Position numbers and translations under genes: made by a program. The notes under the pieces are model-generated. The model saw nothing but the letters and a program-made list of their open reading frames with translations. It had not been told where the DNA came from and made no database searches. Source: Acanthaster planci (Eukaryota > Echinodermata > Asteroidea > Valvatida > Acanthasteridae). From it: a stretch of DNA of 55,114 nucleotides. The stretch's first letter is position 1, and each line of letters opens with the position of its first letter. This document shows positions 34,361 to 46,300 of this stretch, piece after piece. Where the stretch lies: NCBI RefSeq assembly GCF_001949145.1, contig NW_019091362.1, positions 4,678,002 through 4,733,115 on the forward strand. Direction: 5' to 3'.

Positions 34361-37300
34361 ATGAGTGCAATCAAGATGGCGGAATCCACAGCGGCTAACC
34401 CGAACCAGCCGAGTGCCTCCAAAAGTGATGAAAAATCACTAGATAAACAAACATTGGCTGCAGTTTTGCAGTTTTTGCGAAAAAATAATCTAAAGGTGAA
34501 ATGGTGATACTTTTTTGATGTACTGATCTGTGATATACCGGTACAATGAGTCAATGATTAACTAATCAGGTAGGCATGGTTATGATGGTAGGCCGCGCCG
34601 GCTACGGCCTACCATCACCAGATCACTGACCATGCCTGTGCGTAAACGAGGTCAACTCTCAACAATGCTCTCTCGTTGGGATTTTCACTTCGTTCCCACT
34701 TAGCCTAACCGAACTGTGATGGTTTGGAATGGCAGGGTATTGTGCGGTAAATCCAAGGTACCACTGCCGAGTACCCGCTGCCAGTGCCAGGGGCTACTGC
34801 TGTACTGGCAATGGAAAGATTTGCACATAAAAAAATGATACGAAGTGGCTATCGTTATGGCATTCGTAATGCATTTCTCATTTTCTATCATTACGGCACT
34901 AGACTGCGCAAGTGCGATGATGTAGCTGATCATCACGACGGTTTACAATGTATATATTTTTAAAAATCTAGACTATTGAATGCTTGTGGCTGAGTGGTCA
35001 AGGCGGAAGGTTTGGAACCACTGGTGTGTGAGTTCAAATCCGTGCTTGGACTGTTTTGTTTTTTTTTTCCTAAATTTCATGTTTTATACCATAATTGCTT
35101 TTTCTAATTGTATAGGCCTAAGCATGAATCTTTTCTCATCGGAGGCTTTGGAGGATTTTTTTTAAGAGAAATAAAGTCCGGAATCTGCGCTTAAGTTGGC
35201 GCGCTTGCGCAGTTACAGTGCCGTCACAATAGAAAATGGGAGATGCGTTACGGCTGCTGTAACAACAGCCACTGCGAAAATGATAAAAGACTACTACTTC
35301 TAGTACTAGATCTAAGCCATATCGCAAATACTGCATGGAATTTGCACAATGGTAGAAAGGCATTGTGGGAAGGATAAAGGACCAAACAATGAACCTTTTT
35401 CCTTCCCACAATGTCAGAAAGCAATACAATTTAGACAAAGGCTTGTGACAGACAGACATGTTTACAGTAGTGTTGCAAGGGATAAGTGTGGAGTGGCGGG
35501 GGTGAATTGGCCAGGAAGGGAGTGGTCAGGGGGTGAGCTGGTAAGGGGTGGAGTTGGCAAAGGAACGGGCCGGCAAGGGGCAAGTTTACCTACATGTACA
35601 GTCAGTTTTATGTGGCCTTTAAATGTCATGAAAATTGTGCAAATCACAATGTTTGGCTACCTGTGCTGTTCACTGCTACATGTAAATGTGCTCATAAGAT
35701 AAGAAAAAGAATATTCATGTTTACTTTATTTGGTTTAAAAATGCATAAGGAAACTGAAGACTTGCTGAAGAAAGAGGCTAACGTTGAAGAAACTGATGAA
35801 AGTGTTGGCACCAGTACAGATCAAGAAGTTACATCAGTCTTGTCAGCTTATAACAGGTAAGAATATAAGGCCAGCAACTCAATGCGAATGGAAGGCAAAA
35901 CGTCGTTAAAAAATTGCAGCAAAATTATTGCCAAATACAGATATTTCCATTTTTTGTAAATTCACAGTGTCAGTAAGAAATTCAAGTTCTTGTTTGCATG
36001 ATCAGATTCATGCCAAGTGTGACTTGTCCTTCAAATGTACATGTATAGGCTCAAGTCAGTCTTGTCCTGTCATCTGTGTCTAAGAAGAAACATTAAACTG
36101 GATATGATATGGGATAGTGTATCTTGCGACCAGGTGTTTCTGTCATGTGGGTCATTCCATGACAATTGGGCACAATTTGTGACGGTGTCCTTGTTACATT
36201 GGTAACTTTTTACCACCTGTCATGACCTGTAGAGCAGGTTACATGTATTTACCCCGTAAAAATAACATACACCTCTGTATTCAGCCTTTCAAGATGTATA
36301 ATTTGGAATCCAAATGCAGGGAAGTACATGTAGCTTTTCATTTTTATAGAACCCACGTAACAATGGACACCGTCACAAAATGTGCCCCAATGTCATGGAA
36401 TGACCCATGTAACAGCAGTGAAAGTAGAAACCGTTGCAATTTGAAATCACATGCAATATGTTGTGTACATCCACATGCATTATTTTCACTTTGGTTGTAG
36501 TATGATGATAATACGTCTTATCATATGCATACGAGTGCCTGAGTGACATTGATAGATACTGCATGCCACATAAAGAGCATGATAGCACATGGGGTATAGT
36601 ATTCAATGATATCTAGAACTCACTGAGTATATGGGCAAACCCGGCATTTGAGGGTATCAAACTTGGTGTGCCCAATAAAGAGTACAAGAAAAAGAAAGTG
36701 TGCAATGTTCATGACCTATTTTGTGCTATATATAGAACTCAGTGGTGAGGACGATATTCCTGAACTTTTGTGGAATGATCCAAGTGATTCATCCAGTTGA
36801 AATGAGTGATGTGTGTGTACTCCATGTTGAGGGTTTACTCTGCTTTCTGCTTTACTGGAACTTCTGAAATAGGTCCAACTCGTAAAACAACCTGACATTG
36901 CAACTTGATTATGGGTAATTCCAGAAATTAGCCGTCCAAAAGTGTGACATTTTTGTGTCCCTGTTACGTCCGACCTTTGCTATTTGACATGGAAATGTCA
37001 CTGGAATTGATTTCAAACTATTGCTATTTGTTTGGCAGGTAATTTGCATTAATTCATCACTCTTGGAAATTACAAAGTCAAATGTCAGATGTGACAGGGA
37101 CATGAAAAAAATGGACCCCGAATTCTGGAACTACCCTTATCCAAACTACACAGGTTTGGGTTTCTACTTGTAGGTGTATGGGTTTGAACACTTCAACATG
37201 TCCACGTGCAAAGTGAGGGTCAGGTGGAAAGTAACAAATACATACAGGCATACAAAAGTTGGTTTTAGAATTGATTTATTCCTCTGAATGTGCACATTCA

Positions 37301-40300
37301 CAGCATTAGCTCATGAATAGGTTCGTTTTATTTTTTGCTCTCCAGTGATGGAGACCCATGTATGTATGAAGAGTTCTACCGAGGGTTACAAAACATTATT
37401 GAAAGTTCCCTGGATTCAAGCAAGGTATGGATGTGATAGCAATAGAGAAATTTGCTTGTGTAAGACATGAACCAGCAACCTCCAGAACGCCGTTTTGTTG
37501 CTCTACCAACTTAGCCACCAACCCTAAGTTGGTGGTCTGCCAATTCCTCAGTACCGTAGCTTCGAGGTCCTGTGTTCATAGAGCTAGGACTTTGCACTGT
37601 AATAGTGGAGGACTTGTTTTTTCTTGAAATACGAAGACTATGTCCACCATGCTTGACCGTCTTCTTCCTCAGTTCTCAAAAATCCAAAATGGATGGTTCT
37701 GGAGGATTTTGGAGGATTGATGCTAAATGGCAAAATATGTGCCTGATTGCAAAGGATGCATTGCTGTGAAGTCATCTAGGTTCAGTGCATACATGTAGGT
37801 GTTTCTGTTCAAATTGTAAACCCAGGGTTTACTATTAAACTGAAAACATTTCTGAGAGAGGGTCGATGCTTCCTTATTGCTGTGCACATAAACACAATGA
37901 ATCAGCAAAGAGGAGAAAACTGAGTCCTGGAAAATCTACAAAATTCAAGGACTTTTTTGTGTATAAACCAATGTAACCTTGAGGTTTTTTCCAGAGATGA
38001 CATCACGGTTTTGCTCACGAATATGAAGGTCTCATTAGCATATAAAACCTAAAAGGCAGTAAAACACCCTTTGAAATAGCGGAACAAAAGTTGAAAATAA
38101 GGTTTTTTGAGACACAAAAGTGTGTTTTGGAGGTTTTCATTCAAAAAAAAAAAGTTTAGCTACCCTCTAAGGTGCATAATAAAGTAGTAATCTTGAGTCT
38201 TAAATTGAAAACTGACACATTAACTTTGTTGTTCTTTGAATAAAAATGTCAAACCTTTGAGTTTTACTTGTTGCATTCTTTTGCAGAGTGAGTTGGCACA
38301 AGTGCTGTATCCTGTCTTTGTCCATATGTACTTAGAACTGGTCTACAATGGTCATGAGAACCAAGGTAAGGTATACACCATGTCGATACTTCATACAACC
38401 AGGTCTGCATGCATTACTTGAAGAAAAAATGTTTGATAAAATACAGGAAAATAAAAGCGAGAGGTTCATTCTGAACATTGTATCCCATGTCAAATACACA
38501 GCAGGATTATATTGACCTTTTATTTCTCCGTCTTGCTCATACCTAGCTTTGTGATGAAATGGTGAATTAAATAGATTCATTGTCTTCCTCCCCCCCCCAC
38601 CTGAAAATGAAAAGACAAAAGAGAGTATTCTAATCATGCGTTTGAGTACTACAGTTATATCTTGACTTTTTTTGGTCACATGCATGGTTGGTTCACTGTA
38701 ACTCAAGATGCGTTATTTCTTGATGCAGCCAAGACTTTCTTTGCATCATTCAGTGAGGATCAGGAGGAACATCACCAAGACGACCTAATTCGACTCGCCA
38801 CCGTCACCAAAAAGGATCATATGGTCCACAATGAGCTGATTATGAATTACAGGTAACAGTTGGAACTGGTGAAGAGAGGGAAGCAAGGTTGATACTTGGT
38901 ATTACCATACCTCATGCATATTCATGATCAAGAGCAGAATTTTCATTGTCATAATATGCCAGTTGCTAAATTAGTGGTTACCAGGCAGTGTTTAGGGTTA
39001 CATAATACATGATATCATTGTAAATGATACATTGTTGCAATTAATAATTAAACTTCAAAGTGAATTGGGGTTTGTGCATATCAGTGAAAGAAGGCAAGAA
39101 ATTACTGGGCAGAATTAACGCTCAAATCAACCCTTTTTAACCTTGAATTTCCTCAACTTACCTCAGCAAGACTTCCAATCACAAAGCAGTGATTTAAAAG
39201 AATGAAGATTGAGAAATCAGACTTAAGTCCAATAGAGTGATTCCAAAACTTTCCATAGGACAAGCAAGTACGTGATTCGGATGTGCCGTAATTCCTACCA
39301 GTCGTTGAAGAGACAGTTGCATGACCGGCAAAACACCATGGTGCTAACTATTGTAGAGGAACATCTCTTCATTGATGGTAAGTGTCAATCTGGCCCCAGC
39401 TGCATGCTGGCCATCTGTAATACACACATGGACTCCATCAGGAACTGTAGAGTACGGTTTTGTAGGAGAATAACAGAAAAGTATGTGTAATGCTGTTTCT
39501 GTTTGCTAATCTGCCCCGAGCTGAAGTGCGCCATCAATCGGCGAAAGAAAGACAGGTGGTTACAGGTGGGTTCTTGCATGCATTCTGCATGTATGCAAAG
39601 ACCATACATGCTGCAATAAATTAGTAATGCGTACTCAGCATGCTCCGCGTCAAACATGCACATTCTTGCGCACCTCATGGCACGCCTATGCGGTGAGTAC
39701 CAAAAAGAACATGCCCCCTTTTGTTCCACTCGGAGCGGATTGTTATAGTGTGACAAAAATATGAAGCACAATACAGTATGGCAGGTGTTAAAGCTAACCC
39801 CCGTGTATTATAGTAAGGAACCTCCCACCGTCTTGGAAAATCCCCCATTGTGCAGGAAACTAATTTTGCAATCTTCCTTCTTGGCATATGTCCCGTGTCA
39901 AGTGACAGTGATGGCTGCCAACATCCCAGTCCCATAAAATCCTCCAAAACCTGGTGTGTGTGTGTGTTGAAGATCATGGACGGCTAGGTTGAATGTCTGA
40001 ATATTTTCGGCCTATATTTTCTCAACCAGTTTTTGACGGAGTACCACGAAGTAAGCAGCAGATTGAAGCAACAGCAGGGGGCATGGTGGGCCAGGCAAGG
40101 AGAGACGGTAAGAATAATCCTAGTGCAGAGACAAACCACCCTGTGGCCTTTGCGAACCCTCTGGTGCAAAGTGGTCAACTTGTCTTATATTATGAGGTCA
40201 CATGTTCTCTTGTCAGCCAATAAGGGGAGGGTGTATTACGGCTTACTGAAGGAACCGGAGATAACCCTTCCAATGGAAGAGGAAGATGAAGGAGGAGAGG

Positions 40301-43300
40301 AAGGAGACAAGCCCAAGGTAGGAGGACACTGGCACCTACCTACTCTCAGGCTGCATCCAAAATCTGTTGTCTAGAGCTAGGTCTAGGTCCTCGCTCCATT
40401 GGGAATGCGTGGAGACGCGCAGACAATAGACCTAGCCATAGCTCTGGAAGCCCGTTTTGGACATGGCCTCAGATTCCAAGTGCAGTTCAAGAACAGACCC
40501 TGACACTGGGAGGGGGGGAGTCTGGGGTGTTCAAAGGAACCCCCAGTGGTAGATAGGTTCCTGTACTAGTTTTTGTTTGTTCTTATATGCAGTACGTCAT
40601 TTACATGTATCAGCAAACGGTTTTAAGTAAGGACGATGTAAAATCTGAGCTGACTAAAATTCCGATTTGTGACCTGAAAGTTTATCATAAGAATCAAGCA
40701 AAAGAAAGAGAGTGTGCCGAATAACTTGTCCACCTGCTGGGCATTCCTTATTACAGTAGAAGCCACCATCGTCTCATGTTTGTCTATGTGCAAATGGTTC
40801 CGCAACAGGGCCTAACAAAACCCCCAAATCTTAGGTAAAAAAAACAGTTCATGGAAGTAGCAGGTGGCACTTGAAGGAGAACGTCTCTGTGCAGTCCAAT
40901 TGCAGAAAAGAAAGGGGCACGAAAGTCCATGATACTGTAGCTTTTATGTAATCCTAACTACAGTGTACATTTTGACCTGGTGTTTTCGACATTGCTGTGT
41001 CACAAAAACGTGATTGGATGCTTTGGAGTGCGAAAAGCACAACTTCACGTGATGTACTCCAATCTGAGGGGAAAATAGTTACATGGTGCCTTTTTTATAT
41101 ATTGAACAGAGAAAACGGCCCAAGAAAGATGCATCAGCTGGCAAGAAAAATAAACCTGATCCCAATGCCCCTCCAGCAAACAGAATCCCACTTCTGGAGA
41201 TGTAAGTTGAAGTTGTATCATGCACCAAAATATGTGCACCTCATTGTGATAATTCCTCTGTGTAAGTTTAACCCCTGTCTATATACAGAAGAGATAAATT
41301 GCTTGTCGATGTTCTCATTACTACTGTCAGATTCATCAAACAAAATAGGCAAAGCGGGAGGCAGTAGACTAATCCCATCAGACGCCATAACTGCGTTGGC
41401 ACCGCACTCACAAACACATTCTTCCGCTTGATGCTTGCACGTTCCTGTGGCAAATCACGACACCCTGTTGGTCGTAGAGGCATGTAACGCACACGCGTAC
41501 CACCTCTCCGCCGTAGTAATAGCTTCTAATTCTGGAAGTTGATTTACGCTGTAGTTTGTTTCACGTACATTATGCCACCAAGAGGTTGGCATGGAGAGGC
41601 CACATCTCAAGTTTGCAGTTCAGAAAAGCATGGCCGCCTTGCAGGATTTGCATTTCAGCTCTTAGTCAACTCAGGGAAATTATTGCAGCTGTCGAATAGA
41701 ATTTGGCGACCATTTCCCACAATGCCAAAAAAAGAACTATCCATGACAACCTCTTGGTGGAACATGGATCGTAAATTTCCCCTGTTGCCTCTTGCTTTGG
41801 AATATGTGAACCTGTGTCAATGATTTAAGGACAGTCAGTTTTTATTACTCATTTGAACCCCAGGTTTAAGACATCTAAATATGGAAATTTACTTAGAGGA
41901 ATGCCAATAAATGGTGAGGCTTGTCTGGTCTTTGTTACATTTTTAGGAAAGACTCCGATAAAATTGACAAAGCCATAGCTTTGAGGGAGTTGTCCAAGAG
42001 GATCAGGCTGGGGCCAGACTGTCTGCCGTCCATCTGTTTCTACACATTCCTGAATGCATTCGAGGGGTAAGTGTTCAAGGGGTAAATTTGCCAAGCAGGA
42101 TTGTGCGCTTTGCACATCTTTTTAGTTGGGTCCGTACAAGGTTGGAACCAGAACTTAATTTTTGAGGGGTCCAAGACTGTGTTTATTCAGTAATGGGGGC
42201 CCAAAATATTGGAAAATATCAGGCTATGTTTTGGTAAAGGAAATGGACCCTAAAATCACCTGTCTCTTGTTTTTGAAGAATTGTTTTTGCTCCTTTTTGG
42301 CGGGAGGGGGCATGACCTCCATTGACCCCCTGTCTCCCCAGTTCTGTATCAGAGCTAGCAAAATGCTTGGCGATTTTTAGCAATGTCAGATGTCACATAT
42401 GTAATCACCCTGTTTCCAAATGCTCAATTTTTTCCATTTCAATCACATGGGCCTTAATCTTTATCAATGTTGGGAGTCACTCATGCACCCAGACCCTATC
42501 ACATAGACCAAGGTTTTAACCAGAAGGATGTGTTGGTGTCTTTTGAACACTCAGAACTCTGTTGGACACCCACTTGATACTAAAAAGCATAAAGCTTATA
42601 AAGCAACTGGGACTCCCTGTTTCAAAACTTAAAGCATATTGTTACAACCAATATTTCAAAGACCGGCTAGAGCCCCTGTCATGAACATATTTGAAATGTC
42701 ACGTTTACCACATGTTCCTGGTTGCAGGTTGATATCGGTGGACATCAGCGACGACTCCAGCCTGATGGTGGCTGGCTTTGCCGATTCCTGCATCCGCGTC
42801 TGGGCCCTGACGCAGCGTAAGCTACGCAACATGAAGCTGGGGAGTGAACTGGCACTCATCGACAAGGAGGCAGATGATGTCATGGAGAGAATCATGGATG
42901 ATAGGTAACAAAAAGAACCATTTCTTTATTTTTTGTACCCCGTGGGACAACAGCCAAATCTAAAGTGAGTCATTGCTTTTTCCATTTACTGTACAGGTCA
43001 GAAGATGTTAGATGCCAAATATTCAGTGTGTGTCTCTGAACTTGTAATTTTAAAACTGTTTACAGGTGTAGTTTTGGGATACTGTAATTGACCATAAGGA
43101 AGGTGCTTATGCCTTTTGTGCCGGACAGCAGCAACTGAGCTGACTGTTCGTAAAAAGTGATCATAGGAGTGCTTTGTGTAACTTGTGGACCTTATGAGGA
43201 AGGGTCAGTGATGATAATCTGCAGCAAATGAAATCCCTGATGATGTCATCATGAGCTACATGTATGTTGCCGTACTGTGCAGGACAGCGTCAGAGTGCCG

Positions 43301-46300
43301 GACATTACTTGGCCACAGTGGCTCCGTGTATGCTGTCAGCATCAGTCCAGACAGGGGCTACGTCCTGTCTGGGTCGGAGGATGGCACTGTCCGGCTGTGG
43401 AGCATGTTCACCTTCTCCAATCTGGTTTGCTACAAGGGCCACAACTACCCGGTGTGGGACGTACAGTTTGCGTGAGTACCAGCAGGGTCGGTTGGGATAG
43501 GGATGGTTGCCATAACACGTGTTCAAGCATAGGTACCAACTGCCTTGGCCCATTTACACAGATGAGTGATAACAGGGAGTGTTGACTAAAGATGATATGC
43601 GGCGTGAAATTTTACACACAATCCCCAAATCTACTTAGTATACAAATCAGTATGTCACTGACTTTCCACAACAACAGTAGCATCCCGTAGAAGGAATCAA
43701 TGGCTTGACTACATTGTGGCAGTCATTCTGTGATCCCGATGAGATCACTGATTGGTCAGATCACATAGTCTTATTTCAGCGATTTTGAAGAATCACAGAT
43801 CTCAGCTGTCCGATTTTGAGCAATTGAAATGCATGTAGGGACATTGAATCTAAGTACATTTGTAAAACTTTGATTCAATCTGACATTGAGCTTTCTTGTC
43901 ATGGTTATTTAGCCTGCATGCTTTGAACACCTCTGAGAAAAGTGTACATTTTGGGTCGACCAGTCTGGGAAGAAAAAAATTATTCTGCGATGATATTGCA
44001 AAAATGTTAGGGGAGGGGAAAAATGCAAAAAATGTGCTGCAGAGTTTGTGTCGTGTGTTAGATTTTGCCTGATTCCAGGCGGACTCTCACCTTTGAGCCA
44101 TTGTTGGATGATATTCAGTGACTTGCTGATGTATGAAAATTAGTTAAAGCGATTGGCATGCAAGTTATATACACGGCTGTTTTTCTTTGCAGTCCCTATG
44201 GCCATTACTTTGTCTCGGGGGGCAACGACAGGACAGCAAGGCTTTGGACAACTGAAAACTATCAGCCAATCAGAGTGTTTGCAGGACATTACTCGGATGT
44301 AGACGTGAGTATAAATGCTTTCCAGTTTATTTGCTGCTTTTGGGACGGGGGAACTAAGGGCAAAAAATTTGGAACTTCATTTTTGTAATCTTTAACGACC
44401 TGTCCAAGGGGTGTTGCTATTTTCCATACTTTTGGAAGGAGGAAAATTCAAATTTGCTTTTTTGTCGTTATTCCTGAGCAGAAAACCATTTGCTCCTTTA
44501 TGGGGGGAGCATGGCCCTCGTTGGTCCCCCTTGGGTCCATCGCTGGGATGCGGGAAGACATTGAACTGTTTCATGTGCTGCTGTTGCTGTGGTTTATTCC
44601 TGCAGTACGGGTTCTTAAGCATATGCTGCTGGGGAGCCTGGTTTCAGGCATATAAGCTTTATACATGAAACGAGGAAGCCCGAAACTAGACAAAAGAGCG
44701 GGCCTTGTGACAAAAGACTGTACTCGGAACAAAAGACTGAGCTGCTGGGAATTGCCAACATTTTTTTCAGTTGTCAATAGCAGAGAAAATCTGTCCTTAT
44801 TTAGAGATTATAGCACTGTTTTTTGGCATTCAGCACAAGTGGATTACCACAGGGGACAAAAGCGCTCCAGCACTCCAGTGATGAGTGATACAATACTGCT
44901 GCATGCTAATCTGGCCCCTATTGAAAAGACGCCAGCAGTGCACTGTACCAATTTCAGGAACAAAAGAAAATTACATTTCACCGCACAATCTGGGCCTTTT
45001 TTACAAGGTGGCAGACCTGGCTGAAATACTCGGGCGTCAATAGATGTTGTCTGTCAGATTAGAGTAGTAACCAGACAGTTATCCATGTGGGTGTAAACGT
45101 CCGGTAAATGAAACTATGATTTTTTGAAGAATTTTGAGAACGGAAAATCTTGAAAATGTCCCAGTTTTACGTCATGCAACTTCAAATTCCGCCTGGCAGC
45201 ATGTGGTTAAGGCCAGGCAGTGCACTGCAAAACCTTGGGTTTAAAGGATGACAGCCAACTCAGCAGTGGATGCTTGAAATGTGGCGTGCATCCAAGCACA
45301 ACAGAAGTAGTATGGTAACATTAAGGGTTGCAACCTGTAGGATGTAGGGCATTGCTTGTTTTTTGGGGGGCTAGTGAGACCAACAAACTTTCTGTTTTTC
45401 CCCATTTTCCAGTGTTTAAGATTCCACCCCAACTCTAACTATGTGGCGACAGGCTCGAGTGACAGAACCATTCGTCTGTGGGATCTGCAGAATGGCAAAT
45501 GCGTGCGCATCATGACAGGTCACAAGGTATTAGTAAAGCAAGTCTTGCACTTTTTCTTGCCTGTGGTCTGGTTTTGCATCCTCTCACCACGAGAGGGGAA
45601 GGTTTGCTGTATCACCTTGGAACTTAATCTCTTTTTTGAGACATGAGGGTGTGAGAAAAACCAGTCGTTCCAACTCCAGATTTCGAACAGTTTGCTCTGT
45701 TGGTCATCAGGAGTCTCATTAGAGTTGAAAACATACCCAGGGACGGATCCATGTCCGACTGTTTTTGATAGGCAGACGCATAGCAAATGCACGTGTCATC
45801 GTTACTAATACACTTACACTGTACCAATTAGGGTCGGTCGGGAAACCGGCACTGGAAGTGCGATTGGATTATACTTTCTCATTTTGGAAAGTTGGAATCG
45901 CTGCAGACGCGTAGCAAATTCTGTCATTGTTACTGACACACTTACATTTATACACGTAGCTAAGCTTCTGTTCCTAATGCCATGTACAAATAATGACCCT
46001 TACAGGATGACATCTATTTAGTAGTACTACAGTTGGTTACTTTTTTTAAAAACATTTTTGGGTGTTGGGGGAGGGTTGGGGTTTGAGACCCCTCATCGGC
46101 ACCTGACTCCACCAGAGAGAGGCCAGATTGCCACTGTTTCTTTCGCTACTGCTATTTCAACACCTTTCCCAGCTTTTTATGTGAGGTCCAGTCCCCTAGC
46201 TCTCGTGAATAAAAGTCCACGACTTCTCATCCTTGCAGGGTCCCATTCAGGTCCTATGCTTCTCTCCCAATGGTCATTACTTAGCCTCTGGCGGCGCTGA

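Noticed and set aside
34980-35053. Functional tRNA gene
   Set aside because: A and B boxes are good but the acceptor stem does not pair; treated as a SINE head or relic.
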